NCBI RefSeq assembly: GCF_000225345.1 | Contig: NC_015977.1 | Span: 1,161,501-1,225,500 of the forward strand | DNA length: 64,000 nt | Direction of reading: 5' to 3' | Origin: Roseburia hominis A2-183 | Lineage (GTDB): Bacteria > Bacillota > Clostridia > Lachnospirales > Lachnospiraceae | Shown: positions 16,053 to 24,121 of the stretch, piece after piece | How the letters are laid out: every line of letters starts with the position of its first letter | How positions within the stretch are numbered: the stretch's first letter is position 1 | Translations under genes and position numbers: made by a program | Notes under the pieces: model-generated | The model's database searches: none | What the model saw: only the letters and a program-made list of their open reading frames with translations | Told to the model about the DNA's origin: nothing

Positions 16053-17249
16053 ATGAAGTGGAATGAACTTCCGACACCATGCTATGTGGTGAATCAGAAA
16101 AAATTAAAAGAGAACTTAATAATATTGCATAATCTGGAGCAGGATACGGGATGCCATGTCCTGCTGGCGCAGAAAGCGTTTTCCACATATGCGCTCTATC
16201 CGTTGATCGGACAATACATCAGCGGTACCACAGCGAGCGGACTCTACGAGGCGCGTCTCGGCGCAGAGGAGATGGGGCGTGAGAACCATGTGTTTGCTCC
16301 GGCGTACAAGGACAGCGATATGGAGGAACTGGTCACGCTCTGCGACCATGTGATTTTTAATTCCTTTGCGCAGTATGTCAGACATAGGAAGAAGGTGGCG
16401 GCGCAGAATGCCGCCAGTGGTACGGAGCACCGTGTCAGCATCGGACTTCGGATCAATCCGGAGTATTCCACGCAGGAGGGACATGCGATCTATGATCCCT
16501 GCGCGCCCGGTTCCAGACTCGGCATGACAAGAGAGGCGTTTGAGAAAGGACTTGCCGGACTTGGCATGAGACGGCAGGAGGATGGAAGCTATGAACTGCC
16601 GGAGGATGTGGAGGGACTCCATTTTCACACGCTCTGCGAGCAGGACGCGGATGATCTGGAATGCACGTTTTATGCGTTTGAGGAGCAGTTTGCTTCTTAT
16701 TTAAAACAGGTCCGGTGGCTGAATCTGGGCGGAGGACATCATATTACCAGACCGGGTTACCAGATAGAGCGTTTAAAGAAGCTTATCGGCTATATCAGGG
16801 AGACCTACGGACTTGCCGTGTATCTGGAGCCCGGCGAGGCGGTTGCCTTAAATGCGGGATATCTGGTAACGGAAGTGTGCGATATTGTACACAACGGGAT
16901 GGATATTCTGATTCTGGATGCGTCTGCGGCGTGTCATATGCCGGACGTTCTTGAGATGCCGTATCGTCCACCGCTTCGGGACGGATTTGCGGCGGGGGAG
17001 CAGAAATACACCTATCGGCTGTCCTCGCTCACCTGTCTGGCGGGGGACGTCATCGGGGACTACAGTTTCACACATGAGATTCAGATCGGCGACCGTCTGG
17101 TGTTTGAGGACATGGCAATCTACTCGATGGTGAAGAATAATACCTTTAATGGAATTCCGCTTCCGTCGATCGCAATGCTCCGGGAAGACGGGGAGGTTGA
17201 GATGTTAAAGCAGTTCGGCTATGAAGATTTCAAAGGGCGGTTGTCATAA
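16053..17249 (+). CDS. nspC: Carboxynorspermidine/carboxyspermidine decarboxylase
   Basis: A 398-residue fold-III PLP decarboxylase related to DAP and ornithine decarboxylases. The start LPTPCYVVNQKKLKENL and the PLP lysine in LLAQKAFSTYAL identify NspC. The glycine-rich phosphate site reads LNLGGGHH; the HTLCEQDADDL and DASAACHMPDVLEMPYRPP segments are characteristic. It removes the carboxyl group of carboxyspermidine to give spermidine, working with the dehydrogenase encoded 39 bp upstream. ATG 16053 follows AGAGACGAGAGC. Confidence 0.93.
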   Translation: MKWNELPTPCYVVNQKKLKENLIILHNLEQDTGCHVLLAQKAFSTYALYPLIGQYISGTTASGLYEARLGAEEMGRENHVFAPAYKDSDMEELVTLCDHVIFNSFAQYVRHRKKVAAQNAASGTEHRVSIGLRINPEYSTQEGHAIYDPCAPGSRLGMTREAFEKGLAGLGMRRQEDGSYELPEDVEGLHFHTLCEQDADDLECTFYAFEEQFASYLKQVRWLNLGGGHHITRPGYQIERLKKLIGYIRETYGLAVYLEPGEAVALNAGYLVTEVCDIVHNGMDILILDASAACHMPDVLEMPYRPPLRDGFAAGEQKYTYRLSSLTCLAGDVIGDYSFTHEIQIGDRLVFEDMAIYSMVKNNTFNGIPLPSIAMLREDGEVEMLKQFGYEDFKGRLS

Positions 17250-17281
17250 CCGGTTTTGAAAGACATCCGGGACAAGGGAAG

Positions 17282-18499
17282 ATGACTTGGATGAGGGTAG
17301 AGGAAATGGAGAAAAAGATGCAAAAGTGTGCAGAAGATCCAAAAGAGAGAATGACAACGCCGCAGGCGGACGGATTTTTTATGCCGGGGGAGTACGAACC
17401 GCATGACGGCTGTATTCTGATCTGGCCGTCGCGCCCGGGTTCCTGGATTTACGGCGCACGCGATGCGCGGATTGCATTCCGGGATGTGATTGCAGCGATT
17501 GCGCAGAGTGAAAACGTATATGTGGCAGCCGGGCGGGATGCCATTGACTCCGCGCGAGAGATGCTGATCGGTGAGGACGCGCCGTGGAAAAAGCGGGTGA
17601 CGGTCTTTGAACTGGAGACAGACGATGCCTGGGCAAGAGATGTGGCGCCGACCTTTGTGAAAGACGGCGCCGGCAGGATGCGGGCAGTGAATTGGTCATT
17701 TAACGCCTGGGGAGGATCGGTGGACGGACTGTATGCATCCTGGGCGTTGGACGATGCGTTTGCAAAGGCGTTTGCCGCAAAGTATGGCTATGCGTGTTAC
17801 GATGCCGCGCCGTTTGTACTGGAGGGCGGATCGATTCACAGCGACGGTGAGGGGACGCTTCTGGTGACGGAGGCGTGCCTTTTGAGCGCGGGGCGCAATC
17901 CGGGGCTTACGCGCGGGGAGATCGAGGAGAAGCTTAGAACTTATCTTGGCATAGAAAAAGTGCTGTGGCTGCCGCGTGGAATCTATCAGGATGAGACGAA
18001 CGAACATGTGGATAACGTCTGCGCGTTCCTGCGCCCGGGCGAGGTGGTGCTTGCCTGGACGGACGATGAAACAGATCCCCAGTATCCGCTATCACAGCAG
18101 ACGCTTGCGTACCTGGAGGGCGAGACGGATGCGCGCGGAAGAAAGCTTGTCATTCACAAGCTTCCGATTCCCGATCATCCGGTCTGCATTACAGAGGAGG
18201 AACTGGCAGGTTATTCGTTTGCCGAAGGGGAGGATGAGCGGGAGGCGGGAGAGCGTCTTGCGGCATCCTACGTGAACTTTTATTTTTCCAATGAGGCAGT
18301 TATTCTTCCGGCGTTCGGCGGGGAGAATGAGGAGAGTGACAGGCGCGCTGCCGCACTGCTTGCGCAGTGGAATCCGGGGCGGAAGATTATTTCGGTGCAG
18401 GCGCGTGCAATTTTAGTCGGCGGCGGGAATATCCACTGTATTACACAGCAGATCCCGGCGGCAAAAATGCAGCAGCAAAACGCAGCAGCAAAAATGTAG
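17282..18499 (+). CDS. aguA: Agmatine deiminase
   Basis: A 405-residue guanidino-group-modifying enzyme (PPAD fold) that converts agmatine to N-carbamoylputrescine and ammonia. Signatures are PGEYEPHDGCILIWPSRPGS, the DDAWARDVAPTFV block, NAWGG, and the C-terminal catalytic Cys386 in GGGNIHCITQQIP. The N-terminus is uncertain: the family usually begins near TTPQADGF (residue 24 of this call), and the ribosome binding site before 17282 is close. After the catalytic motif the protein ends in a low-complexity AAKMQQQNAAAKM tail produced by an AGCAGCAAAA repeat in the DNA. It directly precedes aguB. Confidence 0.93.
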   Translation: MTWMRVEEMEKKMQKCAEDPKERMTTPQADGFFMPGEYEPHDGCILIWPSRPGSWIYGARDARIAFRDVIAAIAQSENVYVAAGRDAIDSAREMLIGEDAPWKKRVTVFELETDDAWARDVAPTFVKDGAGRMRAVNWSFNAWGGSVDGLYASWALDDAFAKAFAAKYGYACYDAAPFVLEGGSIHSDGEGTLLVTEACLLSAGRNPGLTRGEIEEKLRTYLGIEKVLWLPRGIYQDETNEHVDNVCAFLRPGEVVLAWTDDETDPQYPLSQQTLAYLEGETDARGRKLVIHKLPIPDHPVCITEEELAGYSFAEGEDEREAGERLAASYVNFYFSNEAVILPAFGGENEESDRRAAALLAQWNPGRKIISVQARAILVGGGNIHCITQQIPAAKMQQQNAAAKM

Positions 18500-18538
18500 C
18501 AGCGGTAAAGTGGACAGAGACAAAAAGAGGAAAAGAGC

Positions 18539-19417
18539 ATGAACAGAGTGAAAGTGGCGGCAATTCAGATGCGCTGTGCGGCGTCTGTGGAGGAGAATTT
18601 AAAAAAGGCGGAAGCCATGGTGCGAAAGGCGGCGGCAGAGGGAGCAAACGTGATCCTTCTGCCGGAACTTTTTGAGCGGGAATATTTTTGCCAGCAGCGC
18701 CGGTATGACTTCTATCATTATGCAAAGCCTGTGATGGAGAACGATGCGGTGCGCATGGGCATGCGGCTTGCCGCGGAGCTTGGTGTGGTGCTCCCGATCA
18801 GCTTTTATGAGCGGGATGTGAACAACCTGTACAATTCCATCGCCTGTATCGACGCGGACGGAACAGTGCTCGGCGTTTATCGCAAGACGCATATCCCGGA
18901 TGATCATTACTATCAGGAAAAGTTCTATTTTACGCCGGGGGATACCGGATTTCAGGTATTTTCTACGCGCTACGGCAGAATCGGCGTGGGAATCTGCTGG
19001 GATCAGTGGTTTCCGGAGAGCGCGCGCTGTATGGCGCTTGCAGGGGCGGAGCTGCTTTTTTATCCGACGGCGATCGGATCGGAACCGATCTTAGAGTGCG
19101 ACAGTATGCCGCACTGGAGACGCTGTATGCAGGGACATGCGGCAGCCAATCTGATGCCCGTTGTTGCGGCAAACCGGATCGGGGAGGAGACGGTAGAACC
19201 CTGTGAGGAAAACGGCGGACAGCGTTCGGCGCTTGTTTTTTACGGATCGTCTTTCCTGACCGATGAGACCGGAGAAATTCTGGCGGAGGCAGGGCGCGAC
19301 GAGGAAGAGATACTGGTGCAGGAATATGACCTGGACGAGCTGGATGCCAGACGGCTGGAGTGGGGGCTGTTCCGCGACAGGCGCCCGGAGTGCTACGGCA
19401 TCATCAGCGGCAGGTAA
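18539..19417 (+). CDS. aguB: N-carbamoylputrescine amidase
   Basis: A 292-residue nitrilase-superfamily hydrolase that converts N-carbamoylputrescine to putrescine, CO2 and ammonia. The Glu-Lys-Cys triad is visible in LLPELFEREYF, YRKTHIPDD and GVGICWDQWFPE. The substrate-family signature LLFYPTAIGSEP follows. Length is normal. ATG 18539 follows AGAGGAAAAGAGC. It is the last gene of the polyamine operon, 39 bp after aguA, and a new promoter starts 14 bp after its stop. Confidence 0.95.
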   Translation: MNRVKVAAIQMRCAASVEENLKKAEAMVRKAAAEGANVILLPELFEREYFCQQRRYDFYHYAKPVMENDAVRMGMRLAAELGVVLPISFYERDVNNLYNSIACIDADGTVLGVYRKTHIPDDHYYQEKFYFTPGDTGFQVFSTRYGRIGVGICWDQWFPESARCMALAGAELLFYPTAIGSEPILECDSMPHWRRCMQGHAAANLMPVVAANRIGEETVEPCEENGGQRSALVFYGSSFLTDETGEILAEAGRDEEEILVQEYDLDELDARRLEWGLFRDRRPECYGIISGR

Positions 19418-19426
19418 AAGAAATAT

Positions 19427-19446
19427 ATTGTTGACATGGAAACAAT
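19427..19446 (+). promoter_or_regulatory. Candidate MarR operator overlapping the -35 box
   Basis: Perfect inverted repeat ATTGTT (19427-19432), 8-nt gap, AACAAT (19441-19446). It overlaps the -35 element of the MarR-family gene. Spacing and position fit autorepression by a winged-helix dimer. Inference from sequence only. Confidence 0.5.
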
Positions 19447-19459
19447 AATGAGATACAGT
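19431..19459 (+). promoter_or_regulatory. Promoter of the MarR-family gene
   Basis: TTGACA (19431-19436), exactly 17 nt, TACAGT (19454-19459), about 45 nt upstream of the start codon. Confidence 0.75.
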
Positions 19460-19504
19460 AGGAACTGGGAACAAAATACCATGTTAGAAAAAGGAAGAGT
19501 CTGC

Positions 19505-19978
19505 ATGAAAGATCGGGAAGAGCTGTTAAAAGAAATCGCGCTCATGCTGGAGCGGCAGGATATGCTTTCCAAACTGACGGAAAACCAGTGTCTGGATGAA
19601 TACGGCTATTCGGAGACACACTGTATCGACTATATCGGAAGACTGGAACTGCCGAACGTCACGAAGGTGGCGGAGCACATGGGGATGACGCGCGGCGCGA
19701 TCAGCAAGATGACCAAGAAGCTTCTTGCCAAAGGGCTGATCGAAAAATATACGCTGGAGACGAACAAAAAGGAAGTATATTTCAAGCTCACGGATCAGGG
19801 CAGGCTTTTGTTTGATGAGCATGCGAAGCGGCATCAGCGATGGGAGAAGCGCGATATGGAATTTCTGGCGCGCTATTCCGTCGAGGATGTGAGGACGGTG
19901 AGCCGTTTTATGACGGAGTTCAACGGCTATCTGGAAGAGCAGATCGAGACGATTACAGGGACGCAGGCAGAAGGATGA
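19505..19978 (+). CDS. MarR-family transcriptional regulator
   Basis: About 157 residues. The central winged helix-turn-helix reads LPNVTKVAEHMGMTRGAISK with the wing YTLETNKKEVYFKLTDQG, flanked by the N- and C-terminal dimerisation helices of MarR proteins. ATG 19505 was chosen because AAGGAAGAG precedes it by 8 nt; an open frame reaches back to 19436, but this overlaps the promoter. The ligand and targets are unknown. It stands alone after the polyamine operon with its own promoter and an overlapping inverted repeat, so autoregulation is likely. Confidence 0.85.
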   Translation: MKDREELLKEIALMLERQDMLSKLTENQCLDEYGYSETHCIDYIGRLELPNVTKVAEHMGMTRGAISKMTKKLLAKGLIEKYTLETNKKEVYFKLTDQGRLLFDEHAKRHQRWEKRDMEFLARYSVEDVRTVSRFMTEFNGYLEEQIETITGTQAEG

Positions 19979-19983
19979 TATTA

Positions 19984-20011
19984 TGTAATAGGAACGAAGT
20001 TTCCTGTTACA
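19984..20011 (+). repeat. Dispersed palindromic repeat, copy 2
   Basis: TGTAATAGGAA-CGAAG-TTTCCTGTTACA hairpin just after the MarR-family gene, followed by an A-run and a second hairpin that serves as the terminator of the opposite-strand gene. Confidence 0.75.
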
Positions 20012-20012
20012 C

Positions 20013-20039
20013 AAAAAAGAATCCTGCAGGCAGGATTCT
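20013..20039 (-). terminator. Intrinsic terminator of the lytic transglycosylase gene
   Basis: Stem AGAATCCTGC (20018-20027) / GCAGGATTCT (20030-20039), 2-nt loop. On the minus strand it is followed by six T (plus-strand A 20013-20018). Confidence 0.8.
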
Positions 20040-20069
20040 CATGTGTTACTGTTGTATGAAATGTAATTG

Positions 20070-20771
20070 TTAAGCGTTTAACACTTCAAGAAGCGTAAGC
20101 AGCTTCTCTACCGTATCCTGGCTGATGTTGTTTGCCGCGATAAAATTGCTTACCGTCGTTGCAACATCTTCGGAAGTCTCTGCAGTGGATGCGGATGCAA
20201 CGGTGTTCGTATCGCTTCCCATATAGGAGAGAACCTTCTGGACATAATTCTGTGTCTCGCTAAACGGTGGAATACCGCCGTATTTATCGACATTTGCACT
20301 GCCGGCGTTGTATGCCGCAAGCGCAAGAGAGGTATCGCCGTTGTACTTGGCAAGCAGCTGGGAGATCAGATTCGCACCGCCCATGATATTCTGGTAGGCA
20401 TCGTAGGAATCTGTGACACCGAGAGATGCTGCGGTGGCAGGCATCAGCTGCATAATACCGACAGCACCGGCGCTGCTGACAGCGCTTGTATTAAAATTGG
20501 ACTCTGCTCTTGCGATTGATTTTAAAAGAGTGGAGGAGACGCCGTAGGTGTTCGCCGCTTCATCAAAGATGGCGGAAAGGTCTCCGGAGCAGGTCGTGCT
20601 GCCGGAGTAGGCGTCGGTGGCATTCGTTAAAACGGAAGAAAAGTCAGAACTTGCAGCCTGCGCTTTTGCAGCTTCGGCGGCAGCTCTCTCCGCTTCAGCG
20701 CGGGCAGCAGCTTCGGCGTTGATCTGATCCACAAATGCCTGATCGTGATAATTTAAGATCGTAATACTCAT
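20070..20771 (-). CDS. Lytic transglycosylase (SLT domain), no evident signal peptide
   Basis: About 233 residues. The first 50 are an Ala/Glu-rich helix or coiled coil (AEAAARAEAERAAAEAAKAQ). The SLT catalytic domain (about 85-200) carries the catalytic Glu in SIARAESNFNTSAVSSAGA, then GIMQLMPATAASLG and ALAAYNAGSANVDKYGGIPP, the classic ES/GLMQ/AYNAG set. Such enzymes cleave peptidoglycan glycan strands. The start chosen (ATG 20771, 6 nt after AAGGGAG) gives no signal peptide; a longer frame back to 20864 would add a hydrophobic stretch but has no ribosome binding site and overlaps the azlC start. Divergent from azlC. Confidence 0.85.
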   Translation of the reverse strand: MSITILNYHDQAFVDQINAEAAARAEAERAAAEAAKAQAASSDFSSVLTNATDAYSGSTTCSGDLSAIFDEAANTYGVSSTLLKSIARAESNFNTSAVSSAGAVGIMQLMPATAASLGVTDSYDAYQNIMGGANLISQLLAKYNGDTSLALAAYNAGSANVDKYGGIPPFSETQNYVQKVLSYMGSDTNTVASASTAETSEDVATTVSNFIAANNISQDTVEKLLTLLEVLNA

Positions 20772-20853
20772 TGGTAACTCCCTTGAAAACAACTTCACTG
20801 AATGTATAACTAGAAAAAGTATAGCATAATTTGCGGGATTAGGAAAGAAAAAA

Positions 20854-21609
20854 ATGAAAACCAAACAAGTCGAGCGGAAAGGAACATATTTACGTGCATT
20901 TCGGGCAGCGTTTCCCTACACGGTACCGGTGCTCACCGGCTATCTGTTTATCGGGATGGCGTTCGGAGTGATGATACAGGAAAAAGGTTACAACTTCTTG
21001 TGGGCGATGCTCATGAGTCTGGTGATCTATGCGGGCAGCGGACAGTATCTTGCAGTCAACTTTTTCGCGCCGGGCGTCAGCCTCCTCAATGTGATTTTCA
21101 TGGAATTTATGGTGAATATCCGCCATATTTTTTATGGACTGTCACTGCTGGAACGATTTTCTAAGATGGGGAAAAAGCGGCTTTACATGATCTTTTCCCT
21201 GACGGATGAGACCTACTCGCTTTTCTTCGTCACAAAAGTGCCGAAAGATGTGAAGGAGGAGCAGTTCTTGTTTGCGATTGCCGTGCTCGACCAGAGTTAC
21301 TGGATCATCGGCTCCGGCATCGGCGCCCTGCTTGGAAATGTGCTCCCGTTCTCCACGGAGGGCATTGACTTTGCAATGACGGCATTGTTTGTGGTAATCA
21401 TGGTGGAACAGTGGATGGAGAAGCAGAACCGTCCGAGCGTGGTGATCGGGCTGGTATGTGGACTGGTGTGCAGGCTGGTGTTCGGAGCGGACAATTTTAT
21501 CCTTCCGACCATGATATGCGTCATGGTCATCCTGCTTTCCTGCAAAAAAATATTCGATAAAATGATTCCGGAGGACGGAAAGGAAGGAGGCGAGCCGGAG
21601 TGCCAGTAA
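20854..21609 (+). CDS. azlC: AzlC-family branched-chain amino acid exporter, large subunit
   Basis: A 251-residue membrane protein with the AzlC/YgaZ signature GYLFIGMAFGVMIQEKGYN, IYAGSGQYLAVNFF and MEFMVNIRHIFYGLSLLERF, and about seven membrane segments. With AzlD it forms an exporter of branched-chain amino acids or analogues. ATG 20854 follows AGGAAAG by 7 nt. Its stop overlaps the start of azlD by 10 bp, indicating translational coupling. The last residues (EDGKEGGEPECQ) are encoded across the AzlD ribosome binding site. Confidence 0.9.
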   Translation: MKTKQVERKGTYLRAFRAAFPYTVPVLTGYLFIGMAFGVMIQEKGYNFLWAMLMSLVIYAGSGQYLAVNFFAPGVSLLNVIFMEFMVNIRHIFYGLSLLERFSKMGKKRLYMIFSLTDETYSLFFVTKVPKDVKEEQFLFAIAVLDQSYWIIGSGIGALLGNVLPFSTEGIDFAMTALFVVIMVEQWMEKQNRPSVVIGLVCGLVCRLVFGADNFILPTMICVMVILLSCKKIFDKMIPEDGKEGGEPECQ

Positions 21610-21932
21610 GTGTTGGAAGATCGCTTGCGATCATATTTACCGTGGCGGGAACGATATTTTTTACCAGGCTGATTCCGTTTCTGTTTTTCCCGAAAGGAAA
21701 AGAGATTCCGCCGATCATCCGGTATCTGGGGAGAGTGCTGCCCCCGGCGGTCATCGGAATGCTGGTGATCTACTGCCTGAAAAACGTGTCGGTGCTTGCG
21801 GCGCCTTTCGGCCTGCCGGAATTTATTGCCGTGGCGGCGGTCATCATGCTTCATGTATGGAAGCGCAACAATCTGCTCAGCATTGGTGCCGGAACGGCAC
21901 TTTATATGTTTTTGATACAAGTCGTATTCTAG
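21600..21932 (+). CDS. azlD: AzlD-family small subunit of branched-chain amino acid exporter
   Basis: A 110-residue protein with about four membrane segments; the block FTRLIPFLFFPKGKEIPPII is typical of AzlD. It pairs with AzlC. Start GTG 21600 lies after GGAAGGAGG within the 3' end of azlC. An 18-bp gap separates it from lysA. Confidence 0.9.
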   Translation: MPVSVGRSLAIIFTVAGTIFFTRLIPFLFFPKGKEIPPIIRYLGRVLPPAVIGMLVIYCLKNVSVLAAPFGLPEFIAVAAVIMLHVWKRNNLLSIGAGTALYMFLIQVVF

Positions 21933-21950
21933 GAAGAAAGGAAGAACCGT

Positions 21951-23228
21951 ATGAAGAAGAAACCATTTGTAACCAAAGAACAGTTAGAGGAAATCGTAAA
22001 AAAATACCCAACGCCTTTTCATCTCTACGATGAAAAAGGAATCCGCGAAAATGCGAAGGCAGTGAAGGAAGCATTTGCATGGAACCCGGGATTCCGGGAG
22101 TATTTTGCGGTAAAGGCAACGCCGAACCCGTTCATTCTTGACATTTTAAAAGAATATGACTGCGGATGTGACTGTGCGTCGCTGACAGAGCTGATGCTTG
22201 CGGATTCCCAGGGCTTCGATGGAAAACACATCATGTTTTCCTCCAATGATACGCCGGCGGAGGAATTTGCATTTGCCAATGAGCTTGGTGCGATCATTAA
22301 TCTCGACGATTTTACACACATTGATTTTCTGGAAAAAACGATCGGCAGGATTCCGGAGACGATCAGCTGCCGGTACAATCCGGGAGGCGTCTTTAAGATG
22401 AGCAACGGCATCATGGATAATCCGGGCGATGCAAAGTACGGTTTTACCCACGAGCAGATCATTGAGGGATTCAAGATCTTAAAGGAGAAGGGAGCCAAGC
22501 ATTTTGGCGTACATGCGTTTCTTGCCAGCAATACCGTGACAAACGAATATTACCCGAAGCTTGCGAGAGAACTGTTTGAACTGGTTGTGGAACTGCGCGA
22601 TAAGACGGGATGCGATATCCGTTTTATCAATCTCTCCGGCGGTGTCGGTATTCCGTACACACCGGATCAGACGCCGAACGACATCCGTGTCATCGGAGAG
22701 GGCGTCCGGGTGGCATATGAGGAGATCTTAGTTCCGGCGGGACTTGGCGATGTCGCAATCTACACGGAGATGGGACGTTTTATGCTGGGACCGTACGGCT
22801 GCCTGGTGACAACGGCCATCCATGAGAAGCATACCCACAAGGAGTACATCGGTGTGGACGCGTGTGCCGTGAACCTGATGCGCCCGGCAATTTACGGGGC
22901 ATATCACCATATTACGGTGATGGGCAAGGAGGATGCGCCGTGCGACCACAAGTATGATGTGACAGGCTCACTTTGCGAGAATTGCGATAAGTTTGCGATT
23001 GACCGGATGCTGCCGAAGATCGACATGGGAGATCTTCTGGTGATTCATGATACCGGTGCGCATGGTTTTTCCATGGGATACAACTATAACGGAAAATTAA
23101 AGTCAGCGGAGGTGCTGCTGAAGGAAGACGGATCGACACAGCTGATCCGTCGTGCCGAGACGCCGGAGGACTATTTCCGCACGTTTGACTGCTTTGATAT
23201 CTTAAAGGATATGAAGCACCCGAAATAA
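21951..23228 (+). CDS. lysA: Diaminopimelate decarboxylase
   Basis: A 425-residue fold-III PLP enzyme that converts meso-diaminopimelate to L-lysine. The PLP lysine is in YFAVKATPNPF; other blocks are the CDCASLTELMLA segment, CRYNPGG, the GVHAFLASN strand, LSGGVGIPY, the TEMGRFMLGPYG region, VTGSLCENCDKFA with the active-site Cys, and DTGAHGFSMGYNYNG. It fits the variant DapDC group common in Lachnospiraceae. ATG 21951 follows AGGAAGAAAGGAAG. It lies directly after azlCD and may share their transcript; a role for lysine in that operon is not evident. Confidence 0.9.
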   Translation: MKKKPFVTKEQLEEIVKKYPTPFHLYDEKGIRENAKAVKEAFAWNPGFREYFAVKATPNPFILDILKEYDCGCDCASLTELMLADSQGFDGKHIMFSSNDTPAEEFAFANELGAIINLDDFTHIDFLEKTIGRIPETISCRYNPGGVFKMSNGIMDNPGDAKYGFTHEQIIEGFKILKEKGAKHFGVHAFLASNTVTNEYYPKLARELFELVVELRDKTGCDIRFINLSGGVGIPYTPDQTPNDIRVIGEGVRVAYEEILVPAGLGDVAIYTEMGRFMLGPYGCLVTTAIHEKHTHKEYIGVDACAVNLMRPAIYGAYHHITVMGKEDAPCDHKYDVTGSLCENCDKFAIDRMLPKIDMGDLLVIHDTGAHGFSMGYNYNGKLKSAEVLLKEDGSTQLIRRAETPEDYFRTFDCFDILKDMKHPK

Positions 23229-23271
23229 GCGGCAGATCATTCCGGAAAAAGCACAGCAGCGAGGATGAGAT

Positions 23272-24021
23272 ATGTGCATTGATACAGAACGTTTTGAGCG
23301 TGCCAGGGGCAGAGTCATTGGAATCGAGCGGCAGAGGCTTGGAATCGGCACACTCTCGGAGAAGACGGTACATGCAGTGCTCAAGAATTATTATGCACCG
23401 GATGAGGATATGCATGAGATCCCGATTGAGAATTTTGTTGCGGATATTTTTGACGGGGAGGCAGTGATCGAGATTCAGACGCGGTCGTTCCAGAATATGC
23501 GGCGGAAACTTGCCGCATTTCTGCCGTTGTACCCGGTGACCATCGTCTATCCGATTCCGCATGTGAAGTGGCTTCACTGGATGGATGAGGAGACGGGGGA
23601 GATCTCTCCCGGGCGCAAATCGCCCAAGAAGGGAAATGCATACCAGGCATTCATCGAATTGTATAAGATCCGGCCGTTTCTGAAAGATCCGAATCTGAGA
23701 CTACGGCTGGATCTCATTGACATGGAGGAATACCGTCTGTTAAACGGCTGGAGCCGGGACAAAAAGAAGGGAAGCGACCGCTTCGACCGGATACCGCTTA
23801 CCTTCGTGGAGGAAGTGCGTGTGGACCGGAGGGAGGACTACATGCAGTTCATCCCCTATGAGATTCCGGAGGAGTTTACTGCAAAGGATTTTGCGGCATG
23901 CGCGAAGATTCCGGTGCGGCTGGCACAGACGGTGCTCCTGCTCCTGACGGATCTATTGATTGTGGAGCGGATTGGAAAGCAGGGAAGAAGTTATCTCTAC
24001 CGGATCTGCGAGATTGAATGA
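23272..24021 (+). CDS. Conserved protein, possible PD-(D/E)xK-like nuclease with C-terminal winged helix
   Basis: A 249-residue protein I cannot assign to a characterised family. Residues 25-100 contain Glu30 (LSEKTVHAVLKNYY), then ADIFDGEAVIEIQT with Asp58 and Glu67-x-Gln69. This helix-strand-strand order resembles the E...D...ExQ form of PD-(D/E)xK nucleases such as CoiA-like proteins. Residues about 198-245 look like a winged helix (FTAKDFAACAKIPVRLAQTV). The middle is basic (GRKSPKKGNAY, SRDKKKGSDR). DNA or RNA binding is therefore plausible but unproven. ATG 23272 follows GAGGATGAGAT. It lies 43 bp after lysA on the same strand. Confidence 0.55.
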   Translation: MCIDTERFERARGRVIGIERQRLGIGTLSEKTVHAVLKNYYAPDEDMHEIPIENFVADIFDGEAVIEIQTRSFQNMRRKLAAFLPLYPVTIVYPIPHVKWLHWMDEETGEISPGRKSPKKGNAYQAFIELYKIRPFLKDPNLRLRLDLIDMEEYRLLNGWSRDKKKGSDRFDRIPLTFVEEVRVDRREDYMQFIPYEIPEEFTAKDFAACAKIPVRLAQTVLLLLTDLLIVERIGKQGRSYLYRICEIE

Positions 24022-24121
24022 ATCTCTTCCCAAGCGGGGCGTTCTGTGTTATACTGACTGCCGGATGTATATTTATGCAGTATCTATGTGAGAGATAAGG
24101 AAGCATGAGGTAGATAGTACG

